From Candidatus Accumulibacter meliphilus (lineage in GTDB: Bacteria > Pseudomonadota > Gammaproteobacteria > Burkholderiales > Rhodocyclaceae), in NCBI GenBank assembly GCA_003332265.1, contig QPGA01000001.1:293719-357718 (forward strand): 64,000 nucleotides of DNA, read 5' to 3'. The first letter of the stretch is position 1. Each line of letters opens with the position of its first letter. The notes beneath the pieces were generated by a model. That model did no database searches, had not been told where the DNA came from, and saw nothing but the letters and a program-made list of their open reading frames with translations. A program made the position numbers and the translations under genes. This document shows positions 8,671 through 17,852 of the stretch, one piece after another.

Positions 8671-9988
8671 TCTGCTCCAGGTCCGCTTCCGCGAGCGCGC
8701 CGACGGCGGCTTTCAGTTTGAGTTGGGAAAGCAGGGTGTCGAAACGCGCTTTGGCCAGATCGCGGCGGGTGACGAAGACCTGATTCTCGGCGTTGAGCAC
8801 GTCGATGTTGATGCGTACACCGACCTCGTAACCGAGCCGGTTGGATTCCAGCGAACTACGGCCGGAAACCAGTGCCGCTTCCAGCGCGCGCACGCCGGAG
8901 AGGCCATTGACGACCCCCAGATAGGACTGCCGTGCGTTCAGCGTCGAAGTGCGCCGGGCATTGTCGAGCGCCGCCTTTTCGGCGTCGAGCCGGGCGAGCG
9001 CTTCGCGAGTCTTCGAGTTCACCGAACCACCCTGAAAAATCGGGATGTTGAGCTGCAGACCAATCTGATTGGTGCGGTTATCGATCGAGCCGACTCCAAA
9101 CTGGCCCGGACCGTTGTTCTGGTTGACGTTGCCCACCAGGTCCAGAGTCGGATAGTGCCCCGCCCTGCTCACCTCTACCGCCTTGGCGGCCGCTTCGGCA
9201 GCCGCCTTCTGCGCCTGGACGACAAAGCTGTCCTCTTCGGCAGCCGTCACCCATTGCTCCATGTTTGCCGGCTGCGGCGGTTGCATCACGGCTTGCGGCT
9301 TGAGCCGGTGCAGCTCGCCGGTTTCCTTGCCGACGACCACGCTCAGCGCATAATGCTTGACGGCAAGCTCGCTTTCGGCGGCAACCTCCTGCGCCGTTGC
9401 CAGGTCGAAGCGCGACTGCGATTCATAGGTATCGGTGACCGTGGCGATACCGACCTCGAAGTTCTTCTTGGCCTGTGCCAGTTGTTGTGCAATCGCCGTC
9501 TTGTTGGCTTGCACCGCGCGCAGGTTCTCGATGGCGAAGAGGACATCGAAGTAGGCTTGCGCGACGCGCAGGATCAGATCCTGGCCGGCCTGGGCGAAAT
9601 TGGCCTCGCTCTGCATGACCAGCAGCTTCGACTGGTCGTACTGAACGAAATTTTGCCAGCGAAACAGCGGCTGCGTCAGGTTGACCCCATAGGTGTTGCT
9701 GTTGTACTTGTTGCTGTAGGATTCCCTGCTTGAGTCGATCCTGACCCTGTAGTCGGTGTCGTTCCAGAAGGTGTTGCCCGTCGCCGCAATGCTTGGCAGC
9801 AAACCGGCCAGGGCTTGCGGCTCTTTCTCGCGTCCGGCCGCCGCGGTGGCGCGTGCAGCCGCGTACTGCGCGTCGTAGCTCAGGGCATCGCGATACAGCT
9901 GCAGCAGGTCGGTGGCGTATCCGGGAGCTGCAGAAAGGAGCGCCGCCAGCAGGAGGCCGAGCTTGAGGGGGCAAGGTTTTACAGGCAT
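8645..9988 (-). CDS. tolC: TolC family outer-membrane efflux protein
   Basis: 447 residues from ATG 9988, with a signal peptide (MPVKPCPLKLGLLLAALLSA, cleavage near GYA-TD). Two tandem OEP repeats follow, with the coiled alpha-barrel and the characteristic LPSIAATGN and TLDLVGNVN beta segments. It forms the outer-membrane and periplasmic channel of type I secretion or RND/MFS efflux. A TTG seven codons upstream is an alternative start but would overlap the rhodanese stop and lacks a ribosome site. The gene follows pcm and a rhodanese gene on the same strand, a cluster seen in other betaproteobacteria where pcm-tolC-waaA are neighbours. The pump partner is not in the window. Confidence 0.9.
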   Translation of the reverse strand: MPVKPCPLKLGLLLAALLSAAPGYATDLLQLYRDALSYDAQYAAARATAAAGREKEPQALAGLLPSIAATGNTFWNDTDYRVRIDSSRESYSNKYNSNTYGVNLTQPLFRWQNFVQYDQSKLLVMQSEANFAQAGQDLILRVAQAYFDVLFAIENLRAVQANKTAIAQQLAQAKKNFEVGIATVTDTYESQSRFDLATAQEVAAESELAVKHYALSVVVGKETGELHRLKPQAVMQPPQPANMEQWVTAAEEDSFVVQAQKAAAEAAAKAVEVSRAGHYPTLDLVGNVNQNNGPGQFGVGSIDNRTNQIGLQLNIPIFQGGSVNSKTREALARLDAEKAALDNARRTSTLNARQSYLGVVNGLSGVRALEAALVSGRSSLESNRLGYEVGVRINIDVLNAENQVFVTRRDLAKARFDTLLSQLKLKAAVGALAEADLEQINSLFEAP

Positions 9989-10005
9989 CTTTTCTGAACT
10001 CGCTT

Positions 10006-10359
10006 TCAATATTTGTGCATCGCCGGATCGACGTCATTCGCCCAGGCGTCGACGCCACCGCTGAGGTTGTAGATTGAACTGAAGCCCTGGCGCTCCAGAA
10101 AGCCGCCGACCTGGCGACTACGCACGCCGTGATGGCAGATGACGACGATATCGGCATCTGCCGGCAGTTCATCGATGCGCGCGGCCAGGCTCTGCATTGG
10201 CAGCAGGCGAGAGCCGTCGAGATGGCAGAGCTCGAACTCCCAGGGTTCCCGGACGTCGAGCAACAGCGGTCGTTGTCGCCAGCCGCCAACACCACTTTCC
10301 GAGGCCGAATTGCTGGCTGCCAACCATTCGGCTAAGTCGGTCGCCGAGAGCTGCTGCAT
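10006..10359 (-). CDS. Rhodanese-like domain protein
   Basis: 117 residues, a single rhodanese domain. LLLDVREPWEFELCHL is the CH2A-type motif and CHHGVRS is the active-site loop, with the catalytic Cys at the start of the loop followed by a Ser/Arg-rich cradle. It may carry persulfide sulfur, but the loop HHGVRS is the type often found in GlpE/PspE-like single-domain proteins without known partners. It sits 18 bases after pcm and 17 bases before tolC, so the three genes are probably one transcript. Confidence 0.88.
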   Translation of the reverse strand: MQQLSATDLAEWLAASNSASESGVGGWRQRPLLLDVREPWEFELCHLDGSRLLPMQSLAARIDELPADADIVVICHHGVRSRQVGGFLERQGFSSIYNLSGGVDAWANDVDPAMHKY

Positions 10360-10377
10360 TGCGTCGTCGCCCGGGTG

Positions 10378-11046
10378 TCAGAAAACGAAGCGCTGGCGCG
10401 GCTTTGCCGTGCGTAGTGGTGCGACGACGGTTTCGAAGAGATTGATGGTGTTGAAGGCATTCTCGTCGCTATGCGTCGTCAAGCGGGCCTGCATCGCCGG
10501 TGGTTCACCAATGAACGCCGTCAAACGGCCACCGATCTTCAATTGCTGCAGGAAAGCTTCGGGCAACTCGGACAAGGAGCCGGAGATGACAATCACGTCA
10601 TAGGGGCCGTGTGCAGACCAGCCTTCGGAAGCGTCACCAGTGTCGACGCTGACGTTGGCGACGCCCGCCTGTTGCAGATTGCGCTTGGCGGTCTCGGCCA
10701 GGAGCGGATCGATCTCGACGCTATAAACGTACTCCGCCTTGGTCGCCAGAAGGGCGGCCATGTGGCCGCTACCGGTACCGACCTCAAGCACGATATCGGT
10801 GTTCTTGACAGCCAGTTCCTGGAGAATGCGTGCCTCGATCTTCGGTTGCAGCATGGTCTGGCCATTGCCGATGGGCATTTCGATGTCGGCAAACGCCAGC
10901 ATCTGGTAGGCCGTCGGCACGAAGTGTTCACGCTTGACCGCATCAAGAACCGCCAGTACCTCCGGATCCAGCACCTCCCAGGGGCGGATCTGCTGCTCGA
11001 TCATATTGAAGCGAGCCTGTTCCATATCCATCTTCACCGCTGTCAT
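10378..11046 (-). CDS. pcm: Protein-L-isoaspartate O-methyltransferase family protein
   Basis: 222 residues from ATG 11046, preceded by GGGGA five bases away; the frame extends upstream but lacks conserved sequence. The family pattern is clear: MIEQQIRPWEVLD, then the SAM-binding EVGTGSGHMAALLA, VEIDPLL and GDASEGW. The canonical enzyme repairs isoaspartyl residues. This branch, with a Gln-Ile-Arg-Pro-Trp opening and located next to tolC, is common in betaproteobacteria and its substrate has not always been tested. It is first in the pcm-rhodanese-tolC unit. Confidence 0.87.
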   Translation of the reverse strand: MTAVKMDMEQARFNMIEQQIRPWEVLDPEVLAVLDAVKREHFVPTAYQMLAFADIEMPIGNGQTMLQPKIEARILQELAVKNTDIVLEVGTGSGHMAALLATKAEYVYSVEIDPLLAETAKRNLQQAGVANVSVDTGDASEGWSAHGPYDVIVISGSLSELPEAFLQQLKIGGRLTAFIGEPPAMQARLTTHSDENAFNTINLFETVVAPLRTAKPRQRFVF

Positions 11047-11264
11047 AGCATTCCCCATCACAATAGCAATATTAGCGCGATCTAATGTTCGATCTGCAGC
11101 GAGATTATACCCCGGTATCTGCCGAGGGTCGTGGCGAAGCCCTTGCCGCGCACGGCCGGGCGCCAGTGTAGTGTTGCAGTCCGTATGGAAGCTATACATT
11201 CCGCCTGCCGCGTGGGTTTCGCGCCGCTGTCAGGCTTCCTGAGAGCCTAACGGACTCGCAGGCG

Positions 11265-11290
11265 AAAAAAAACGGCACCCTGAGGCGCCG
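11265..11290 (-). terminator. Rho-independent terminator of rpsT
   Basis: On the minus strand CGGCGCC, loop TCAG and GGTGCCG pair over seven bases with one G-U, followed by eight T. It lies about 40 bases after the rpsT stop. Confidence 0.85.
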
Positions 11291-11329
11291 CTTTCGCTGT
11301 GTCTGCTGCCCTGTCGCTGGACTCTGGGC

Positions 11330-11596
11330 CTACGCGGCCAGGCCCTTGATCTGAGCCGAGAGGCGGCTTTTCTGCCGTGCGGCTTTATTCTTGTGAATGA
11401 TTTTCTTGTCAGCGATGCGGTCAATCACCGCGACTGACTCCTGGAAAATACTCTGGGCCGCCGTTTTGTCGCCAGCGACGATCGCTTTCTGAACGCGCTT
11501 CACGGCGGTCCGCAGCGTCGAGCGCAGGCCGGCGTTGTGGATGCGTTGTTTGACGCCTTGGCGGGCTCGCTTGCGAGCTTGTGCGCTATTGGCCAT
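11330..11596 (-). CDS. rpsT: 30S ribosomal protein S20
   Basis: 88 residues, a typical length. It is a very basic helical protein beginning [13 protein letters not shown], with the conserved [35 protein letters not shown] stretch characteristic of S20, which binds the 5' domain and helix 44 of 16S rRNA. It is monocistronic, with a sigma70-type promoter about 50 bases upstream and a strong terminator downstream. In other bacteria S20 represses its own translation; nothing in the leader proves that here. Confidence 0.98.
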   Translation of the reverse strand: MANSAQARKRARQGVKQRIHNAGLRSTLRTAVKRVQKAIVAGDKTAAQSIFQESVAVIDRIADKKIIHKNKAARQKSRLSAQIKGLAA

Positions 11597-11644
11597 GAAT
11601 GTTTGTCCCTATGAAAAAGCTGATGAAGAACTTGAAAGGCGAGG

Positions 11645-11673
11645 ATTGTACAGAGTCGGGCAAAGTGACGCAA
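11645..11673 (-). promoter_or_regulatory. Sigma70 promoter of rpsT
   Basis: On the minus strand TTGCGT (11668-11673), a 17-base spacer and TACAAT (11645-11650). It is placed about 50 bases upstream of the rpsT ATG, as expected for a highly expressed ribosomal gene. Confidence 0.65.
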
Positions 11674-11725
11674 GCGGCCGAGCCCTGGCTGTCAGGATCC
11701 TGACAAGGAGGCGTACCCGGGAAGC

Positions 11726-11750
11726 AAAAAAACGGGCGCCAGGCGCCCGT
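11726..11750 (-). terminator. Rho-independent terminator of the first porin gene
   Basis: On the minus strand ACGGGCGCC pairs with GGCGCCCGT around a tiny loop and is followed by seven T, about 20 bases after the porin stop. Confidence 0.9.
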
Positions 11751-11771
11751 TCCTTCTGCGACCTAAAGAAC

Positions 11772-12899
11772 CTAGAAGCTGTGCGTCATGCCCGCACCGA
11801 TGGCATAGTTGCTCTCGCCGACCGCGCCGATGCCGATCTGGCCACCGCCGGTGATTGGCGCCAATTGCGTCTGCATGGGCAGCGAGTACTTGTCGTTGCT
11901 GAAGTAGCTGTAGGCTGCGTATACCGAGGTGCGCTTCGACAGCGGGTAGCTGTACATGGTGCCCGCACCCCAGCTGCTGCCGTCCTTCATCTTGGTGTTA
12001 TCCAATGACAGCTCGCCGTAGCTCAGGGAGGCCGTGCCGGCACCGATCGGTGCATTGATGCCTACCGTCCAGAGATCGCTCCCGTTAAAAGTGGGCGTCG
12101 CCTGGGTGGTCTGGCTATACAGCTCCTGATAGCTGGCGAACAGCTTGACGACTTTGAAGTCGTAGCTACCGCCAAGGTACCACTCGTTGATATCCTTACC
12201 CGTAGGGTTCGAGGGCGTGGTGTCGGTCGCGGGAATCACGATGTTCTGACGGCCCTGGTATACCAGGTCGACGTTGATCGGACCATTGGCGTAGTTGGCG
12301 CCAACACCATACTTGCCCCCGTCGCTCGTGCTGTTCTCGACACCTTCTTCACCGAATCCGTAGATCGCGCTAAAGCTAAGGCCGGAGTAGTTGTTGCTGG
12401 TATAGGTGATGGCATTGTTGAAGCGAGCGGGGCTGTTCGGGGTGATCGACATGCCGGACAGAACGCTGAGGTTCGACTGGATGGCCAGGTCGGTAGCATC
12501 AAGTGCCGAGTTGCGTGCCGAGGCGTTGAAGCCAGGGGCATATTGACGACCCAGAGCGACGGTGCCGAGCTTGTCGCTGGCGAGGCCGACGAACTGCTGA
12601 CGGGCGTTGAGGCCACCGGTGCCGATGCCATAGTTGTCGTCGATGTTCAGGCCGTACTCAAGCGTGAACACGGCTTTCAGGCCATTGCCCAGCGCTTCCG
12701 AGCCCTTGAAGCCGATACGGTTGCCAGCACTGATGCCGGAAGAAATGCCGCTGAAAGTGTTGGTGCCGCCACCCGGCTGGTTGCCCGAGGAGTAAAGGTA
12801 GCCGGCATCTACGACGCCGTACATGGTGACGTTGGTCTGCGCGAGGGCGGCGCCCGAAGCCAGGCTGGCAACAGCCAGTGCGATAATTTTCTTTTGCAT
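11772..12899 (-). CDS. Gram-negative porin (betaproteobacterial trimeric type)
   Basis: 375 residues. The signal peptide MQKKIIALAVASLASGAALA is cut before QTNVT, then YGVVDAGY starts the first strand and the protein ends in HSF, the C-terminal aromatic required for Bam-mediated insertion. GFKGSEALGNGLKAVFTLEYG and ARQQFVGLASDKLGTVALGRQYAPG are hallmark blocks of Porin_4 (OmpC/PhoE-like 16-strand barrels) in Burkholderiales/Rhodocyclales. A strong AAGGAGA ribosome site precedes the ATG. It is a paralogue of the interrupted gene immediately upstream, sharing the same signal peptide. Its function is general diffusion of small anions or neutral solutes; specificity is unknown. Confidence 0.93.
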   Translation of the reverse strand: MQKKIIALAVASLASGAALAQTNVTMYGVVDAGYLYSSGNQPGGGTNTFSGISSGISAGNRIGFKGSEALGNGLKAVFTLEYGLNIDDNYGIGTGGLNARQQFVGLASDKLGTVALGRQYAPGFNASARNSALDATDLAIQSNLSVLSGMSITPNSPARFNNAITYTSNNYSGLSFSAIYGFGEEGVENSTSDGGKYGVGANYANGPINVDLVYQGRQNIVIPATDTTPSNPTGKDINEWYLGGSYDFKVVKLFASYQELYSQTTQATPTFNGSDLWTVGINAPIGAGTASLSYGELSLDNTKMKDGSSWGAGTMYSYPLSKRTSVYAAYSYFSNDKYSLPMQTQLAPITGGGQIGIGAVGESNYAIGAGMTHSF

Positions 12900-13227
12900 G
12901 ATGAATCTCCTTATTGTCCAGAATGTCCAGAAACGCCAAGATTAAATCTGCTCCGCCAGGTCGATTCACTGGCAAGAGAATTTCGTGATGTGCTGGTAAG
13001 GATCTTCGCAGACGGTCAGATTACGAGCAAGCGTGGTGGCCGTCATTTCGGCACGCTGACGGCGGTTGTTGCATTTTTGTCACAGGTGAGTCGCCGAAAT
13101 GCGCTTTGCTGCCGTCCATGGGAGCTTGGCGCACCGCGCTCGCCGTCCGTCGTCAGCATTTGTCCGCGGAACTGCTCCGCGACAGGCGTTGTAAGGATCG
13201 GCGGGCGGCTGTACCCGAACGCGGGCG
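12900..13227. other. Intergenic region between the tandem porin genes
   Basis: No convincing gene is seen. On the minus strand it contains the untranslated leader of the first porin, with AAGGAG just before its ATG, and it ends at the terminator of the second porin. No clear sigma70 pair was found, so the porin promoter may use another sigma factor or an activator. Confidence 0.5.
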
Positions 13228-13253
13228 AAAAAAACGGGCGCCGAAGCGCCCGT
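13228..13253 (-). terminator. Rho-independent terminator of the second porin locus
   Basis: On the minus strand ACGGGCGC, loop TTCG and GCGCCCGT form an eight-base stem followed by seven T. The stem is nearly identical to the one after the first porin, as expected from duplication. Confidence 0.9.
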
Positions 13254-13280
13254 TTCTCAAACTAACTGACCGAAGTCGGA

Positions 13281-14471
13281 TTAGAAAGTGTGGTTAACAC
13301 CAGCGGCGAAGGTGTTGTTGGTCTCGTTGACCTGGCCAACACCGGCAGGAACGCCAGTGAAGCGAATCGGCAGGCTCTTCTTGTCGTTGTCGACCCAGAC
13401 ATAACCGGCGTACAGAGTGGTGCGCTTGGACATGGCGGTCGTCCAGGCGAGAGTTGCGGTGTTGCTCTTGCCGTCAACTCTGGCATCACGCGGGCCTGCA
13501 TCCATTTCCAGCTGAGCATAGGTCAGGAGTATATTGCTGGCAGCCATCACCGGGACCTTTACGCCAAGGGACCAGACGGTGTTGTCGTTGTTGGCGAAGT
13601 TCTTGTCGTTCTGCTGCTGATAGCTGGCCGCGACCTTGGCGGCCTTGAAGTCATAGGAGCCACCGATGTAGCCTTCGTTGATGTCGTCGCCCCAGAGGTT
13701 CGGGACGGCCATGGCCGAGTCCGCGGTCGGAACGACGCTGTAACGCTGCTGGTAGACGAGGTCGATGTTCAACGCTCCGTTGGAGTAGTTGCCGCCAATA
13801 CCGAATCTGCCGTTGTCAGTGCTGGAAAGATTCTATCGTAGACGCGGCAGGTTGGCGTTCGAGTCCTTACCGTCCGCGGCGAGGGTCTCGCTCTCGCCGA
13901 AAGCGTAGATCGCTTTGGCGGTGAAGCCGCTCCAGTTGGGCGAGGTGTAGGTGGCGGCGTTGTTCCAGCGCGCTGCCGAGTTCGGGGTGATGGTGTTGCC
14001 AGCCTGCGCGCTCAGGATGGACTGCGAACCGAGGCTCGAACCGGCGAGCACATCGTTAGCGATCGATGCCGCATAGCCAGGGGCATACTGACGACCGAGG
14101 GCGACGGTACCGAGCTTGTCGCTTTGCAGGCCAACGAACTGTTGACGAGCATTGAGGCCGCCGTTGCCGTTGCTGGTGCCGACGCCGGTGTTGTCGTCGA
14201 TGGTCAGCGAGTACTCGAGAGTGAAGATGGCGTTCAGACCGTTGCCCAGGGCTTCCGTGCCGCGGAAGCCGATCCGCGAACCGCCCAGGACGCCGGACTG
14301 GACGCCGCTGAAGGTCTTGTTACCGTTGTTGGTGTTGAGGATGTTGTTCGAGCCGCCGCTGGAGTAGACGTAGCCGGCGTCAGCAATTCCGTAAATGGTG
14401 ACGTTGGTCTGGGCAAGAGCGGCGCCCGAGGCCAGGCTGGCAACGGCCAGCGCGATGATTTTCTTTTGCAT
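13281..14471 (-). pseudogene. Porin gene interrupted by an in-frame amber codon
   Basis: The frame codes for a porin paralogous to the neighbour: the same signal peptide, YGIADAGYVYSS, GFRGTEALGNGLNAIFTLEYS, and a C-terminal NHTF end. At 13833-13835 there is a TAG, after residue 212, and the same frame continues downstream with the homologous NGRFGIGGNYSNG and LNIDLVYQQ segments. There is no frameshift; only the stop breaks the 396-codon frame. The residues just before the stop (LPRLR) do not resemble the neighbour, so a small local insertion or a sequencing/assembly error is possible. If real, only a truncated barrel is made unless amber is suppressed. AGGAGA ribosome site intact. Confidence 0.8.
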
Positions 14472-14765
14472 GGTGAATCTCCTCTAAGTTTGCGATCAAT
14501 GAATCCAACTGGTGCTTCATCAAACTGGGCCTCTCGGTAAAGACGAGAAGTTGGAGTGATTGTGGCAAACACCGATAAGCGCGGCAAGTTCGCCGAGTGC
14601 TTTAGTGGCTTGTTGGGAAAAGAGTGTTGGGTTTTTGCAACAAGCCTGCCAATTCCTTGTGTGGAGCACTTCGAGGCCGGCTCTGTTGCGCGTTTCGGCT
14701 GGTGATGGCTGGTATTCGCAGGTTCGACTCTGCCGGAAAACCACAGCAGCGTCCGGCTCGTGGAA

Positions 14766-15092
14766 TTATCTGGGCATTCCCAGATGAACCAGAATGGCAG
14801 CCTCGACGGCCAGCATGTCTGCCTTCGCCAATCTGGCCAAGCGGCTCTTCAGTCGGGCTTTGTCCGCAGTCATGATCTGGTCGGCCATGGCCTTGCTTTG
14901 CTGTTCTCCGATACTGACCAGCGCCTCGCCCGGATACAGGCGGCCGGTGCTGCTCGTCAGCGGCACGACAACGACCCGCGCAAGGTTGCGATTCGCTGCG
15001 TCATTGCTGACGATCACGGCCGGCCGGGTCTTGCGGATTTCGCTGCCAACGGACGGGTCGAATTCCACCCACCAGACTTCACCGCGCTTCAT
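14766..15092 (-). CDS. MazF/PemK-type mRNA interferase toxin
   Basis: 108 residues from ATG 15092. It opens MKRGEVWWVEFDPSVGSEIRKTRPAVIVS, the MazF/PemK signature with the conserved Glu-Val-Trp and the Arg-Pro of the KTRPAVIVSND loop; VVVPLTSS provides the Thr/Ser of the catalytic groove. Members cleave single-stranded RNA at short motifs in free mRNA. The start lies 14 bases inside the upstream antitoxin gene, the standard layout of a co-translated pair. The frame is open further upstream, but that part overlaps the antitoxin in another frame and is not conserved. Confidence 0.9.
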   Translation of the reverse strand: MKRGEVWWVEFDPSVGSEIRKTRPAVIVSNDAANRNLARVVVVPLTSSTGRLYPGEALVSIGEQQSKAMADQIMTADKARLKSRLARLAKADMLAVEAAILVHLGMPR

Positions 15093-15309
15093 CGGCACTA
15101 TCTCCCGCAAGCGCGTTGCTCCATTCCAGCGCTTCGGCCTCGCGCTTCTTGTCGGCGGCCATTGCCCGGTAGCCGGCATCAAGGGCGGAATCCAGCAAGC
15201 ATGGCCGCACCAGGTCTTCGATGAACTGGCTGATCTTTCCTCTGCCGACGATGCGGTGGAGTCCGTCGTAAACTGTCTCGTCAATGGAGAGTGTCAATTT
15301 TTTCTGCAT
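15079..15309 (-). CDS. Antitoxin of the MazEF-like pair
   Basis: 76 residues. The N-terminal MQKKLTLSIDETVYDGLHRIVG resembles the beta strand and first helix of a ribbon-helix-helix DNA-binding domain, and the acidic, Ala-rich tail (EALEWSNALAGDSADEA) is typical of the toxin-wrapping region of an antitoxin. It is first in the operon and overlaps the toxin by 14 bases. A perfect palindrome with an overlapping -10 lies just upstream, supporting autorepression by the pair. Confidence 0.82.
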   Translation of the reverse strand: MQKKLTLSIDETVYDGLHRIVGRGKISQFIEDLVRPCLLDSALDAGYRAMAADKKREAEALEWSNALAGDSADEAR

Positions 15310-15332
15310 TTTCTGGCCCCTGGCGTATTACG

Positions 15333-15370
15333 TGATACGTATCATATCCGGGGCGCTGCGTGGCCGGCAA
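15333..15370 (-). promoter_or_regulatory. Promoter and palindromic operator of the toxin-antitoxin pair
   Basis: TGATACGTATCA (15333-15344) is a perfect 12-base palindrome. On the minus strand TATGAT (15341-15346) overlaps it as a -10, with TTGCCG (15365-15370) 18 bases upstream. Binding of the antitoxin to the palindrome would block RNA polymerase; this is inference from position. Confidence 0.6.
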
Positions 15371-15408
15371 GCCTCGGCTCAGGAGGCTTCCCCGGTCGCC
15401 GGGAGAGG

Positions 15409-16197
15409 TCAGGAAAAAAGTTTGCGCAAGGCTTCGCCGGGTTCGCTGGCGCGCATGAAAGCTTCGCCAACGAGGAAGGCGTAGACCCCGTGGTCGCGCA
15501 TCGTGGCGACGTCGCTGTTGGCGAGAATGCCGCTTTCGGTGACCACGAGGCGGTCTTCCGGGATCGATGGCAGAAGGTCGAGAGTCGTCTGCAGACTGAC
15601 TTCGAAGCTGCGCAGATTGCGATTGTTGATACCGATCAAGGGGGTGGCGAGTTGCAGCGCGACGTCGAGTTCCTGGCTATTGTGTACTTCGACGAGCGTG
15701 GCCATCCCCAGGCTGTCGGCGATGGCCTCGAAGTCGCGCATGGTGGGCAGATCAAGCGCGGCAGCGATCAGCAGGATCGCGTCGGCGCCCATCGCGCGCG
15801 CTGCGAAGACCTGATACGCATCGACCAGAAAGTCCTTGCGCAATACCGGCAGCGCGCAGGCTGAACGCGCCGCTTGCAGATAGGCGGGCGAGCCCTGGAA
15901 AAACTGGCTGTCAGTGAGCACCGAGAGACAGGCTGCGCCGTGGCGTTGATAACTGGCGGCGATCTCGGCGGGGTGGAAATCGGCACGCAGGACGCCGCGG
16001 GAGGGGCTGGCTTTCTTTATTTCGGCGATCACCGCCGGCTGCGCGGCGGCAATTCTGCTGCGCAGGCTGGCGAGGAAGTCGCGTGTTGGGGCCTGTTTCT
16101 CGGCGGCGGCACGCAGCTCGAGCAGAGGCGTGGCCGCCTGCGCCGTAGCGACCTCGTCATGCTTGACGGCAAGAATTCGCTTCAGGATGTCGCTCAT
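15409..16197 (-). CDS. trpC: Indole-3-glycerol phosphate synthase
   Basis: 262 residues, monofunctional TIM barrel. It converts CdRP to indole-3-glycerol phosphate in tryptophan synthesis. The order of motifs is canonical: [10 protein letters not shown] (catalytic Lys region), [25 protein letters not shown] (catalytic Lys), [18 protein letters not shown] and VTESGI. It starts with ATG 16197 overlapping by four bases the stop of a Uma2-family gene that separates it from trpD, so translation of trpC may depend on that gene. It is last in the trp cluster here. Confidence 0.95.
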   Translation of the reverse strand: MSDILKRILAVKHDEVATAQAATPLLELRAAAEKQAPTRDFLASLRSRIAAAQPAVIAEIKKASPSRGVLRADFHPAEIAASYQRHGAACLSVLTDSQFFQGSPAYLQAARSACALPVLRKDFLVDAYQVFAARAMGADAILLIAAALDLPTMRDFEAIADSLGMATLVEVHNSQELDVALQLATPLIGINNRNLRSFEVSLQTTLDLLPSIPEDRLVVTESGILANSDVATMRDHGVYAFLVGEAFMRASEPGEALRKLFS

Positions 16198-16793
16198 CGC
16201 GGTGCGCTCTCCGTGCTCTGTGGTGCGCCTTCTTCGGCGGTGTCTTCGAGTATCTGTTCAAGCGGCAGCTGCAGCGCCAGCGAAGCCAGTTCGACCGTTT
16301 CGCCAGGGCCATAGTCATGCAGCACCCAGTGATTCTCTGCATCGCGCCGGAAGACTTCGATGCGTTGCGCCGCCAGGTCGATCAGGACGTAGTCCTGCAG
16401 GCTGTCGAGTTTGCGATAGGCGGCGAACTTGCCTCCGCGGTCGAAGGCCGCGGTCGACTCGGAAAGGACTTCGGCGACCAGCAGGGGATGGCTGACGTAG
16501 TCGGGCGTCAAGCGGTCGCGCGGGTCGCAGGTGACCAGTACGTCGGGATAAAAGAAGCAATTGGCGGCTTCGACGCGGGCCTTGACCGCTTCGACGAAGA
16601 CGCGACACGGACCGCCTTTGAGTGCCTGGCGCAAGGCGGTGGCCAGGTTCAGCGTGGCGACATTGTGCGACTGGCGCACGCCGACCATGGCGAACACTTC
16701 GCCGGCGACGTATTCGTGGCGTTCTGCCTGCGCCTCTTCCCAGAGCAGGTAGGCGGCCGCGTCGAAGCGCGTTTCAGTTTGCGGGATGGCCAT
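16194..16793 (-). CDS. Uma2 family (DUF820) putative endonuclease
   Basis: 199 residues. The pattern is that of Uma2/DUF820 restriction-endonuclease-like proteins: [15 protein letters not shown] near the N-terminus, YPDVLVTCD (metal-binding Asp) and [26 protein letters not shown] (Glu, Lys core), then YVLID. Such proteins are abundant in cyanobacteria and some environmental proteobacteria, and their role is unknown. It is inserted between trpD (27 bases) and trpC (four-base overlap) on the same strand, so it must be co-transcribed with the tryptophan genes. This looks like a captured accessory gene rather than a pathway member. Confidence 0.85.
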   Translation of the reverse strand: MAIPQTETRFDAAAYLLWEEAQAERHEYVAGEVFAMVGVRQSHNVATLNLATALRQALKGGPCRVFVEAVKARVEAANCFFYPDVLVTCDPRDRLTPDYVSHPLLVAEVLSESTAAFDRGGKFAAYRKLDSLQDYVLIDLAAQRIEVFRRDAENHWVLHDYGPGETVELASLALQLPLEQILEDTAEEGAPQSTESAPR

Positions 16794-16820
16794 GGCTTGC
16801 CTCCTTCGCCGAGCCGCCGG

Positions 16821-17852
16821 TCAGGCCGAGGCGGAGAAGTCGCGCGTGAAGGCGACAAACTCGTCCAGCCTGGCGAGGGCGGCGCCCGCGGCGATGGCTT
16901 CGAAAGCGCGCTCGACGCCCTCGGCCAGCGTATCGCTGAGGCCGGCGACGTAGATGCTCGCGCCGGCATTCAGGGCGACGATGTCACGCGCCGCGCCTCT
17001 CTTGTTCTGCAGGGTGGCGAGCAACATCGCTTTCGATTCTTCGACGTTGGCGACACGCAAGGCGCCGGGATCCTGCACCGACAGATTGAACTGCTCCGGG
17101 TGGATGCTGTACTCGTCGATGCGGCCGTCTTTCAGTTCGCCGACCAATGTTTCACCGGCGATCGAGATCTCGTCGAGACCTTCGCGGCCGAAAACGGTCA
17201 GCGCGCGCGAACTGCCCAGTCGTTGCAGAACACGCACCTGGATTCCCACCAGGTCGGGATGAAAAACACCGAGTACCTGATTGTCGGCGCCGGCCGGGTT
17301 GGTCAGCGGGCCGAGAATGTTGAACAGGGTGCGCACGCCCAGCTCGCGGCGGACCGGCGCCGCGTGCTTCATCGCGCTGTGGTGATTGGGCGCGAACATG
17401 AAACCGATGCCGACTTCGTCGATGCACTGTCCGACCTGCGCCGGGCTGAGGTTGATATTGACGCCAAGCGCTTCGAGAACGTCGGCGCTGCCCGACTGCG
17501 AAGACACGGAGCGCCCTCCGTGCTTGGCGACCCGGGCTCCGGCCGCTGCGGCGACAAACATCGCTGCCGTCGAAATGTTGAAAGTCTGCGCGCCGTCGCC
17601 GCCGGTGCCGCAAGTATCGACCAGGTGCGCGCGATTGCCGAGCACGACCTTGGTCGACAATTCCCGCATCACCTGCGCCGCAGCCGAGATTTCGCCGATG
17701 GTTTCCTTCTTGACGCGCAGACCGGTAATGATCGCCGCGATCATTACCGGCGTCACTTCGCCACACATGATCTGGCGCATCAGGGAGACCATTTCGTCGT
17801 GAAAGATCTCGCGGTGTTCGACGACTCGCGCCAGTGCTTCCTGTGCTTTCAT
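16821..17852 (-). CDS. trpD: Anthranilate phosphoribosyltransferase
   Basis: 343 residues. It transfers phosphoribose from PRPP to anthranilate. [28 protein letters not shown] is the glycine-rich PRPP loop; [59 protein letters not shown] and GLDEISIAG are further signature blocks. The start overlaps the trpG stop by ATGA, so glutamine amidotransferase and this enzyme are coupled. The C-terminal about 15 residues are variable. Confidence 0.96.
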   Translation of the reverse strand: MKAQEALARVVEHREIFHDEMVSLMRQIMCGEVTPVMIAAIITGLRVKKETIGEISAAAQVMRELSTKVVLGNRAHLVDTCGTGGDGAQTFNISTAAMFVAAAAGARVAKHGGRSVSSQSGSADVLEALGVNINLSPAQVGQCIDEVGIGFMFAPNHHSAMKHAAPVRRELGVRTLFNILGPLTNPAGADNQVLGVFHPDLVGIQVRVLQRLGSSRALTVFGREGLDEISIAGETLVGELKDGRIDEYSIHPEQFNLSVQDPGALRVANVEESKAMLLATLQNKRGAARDIVALNAGASIYVAGLSDTLAEGVERAFEAIAAGAALARLDEFVAFTRDFSASA

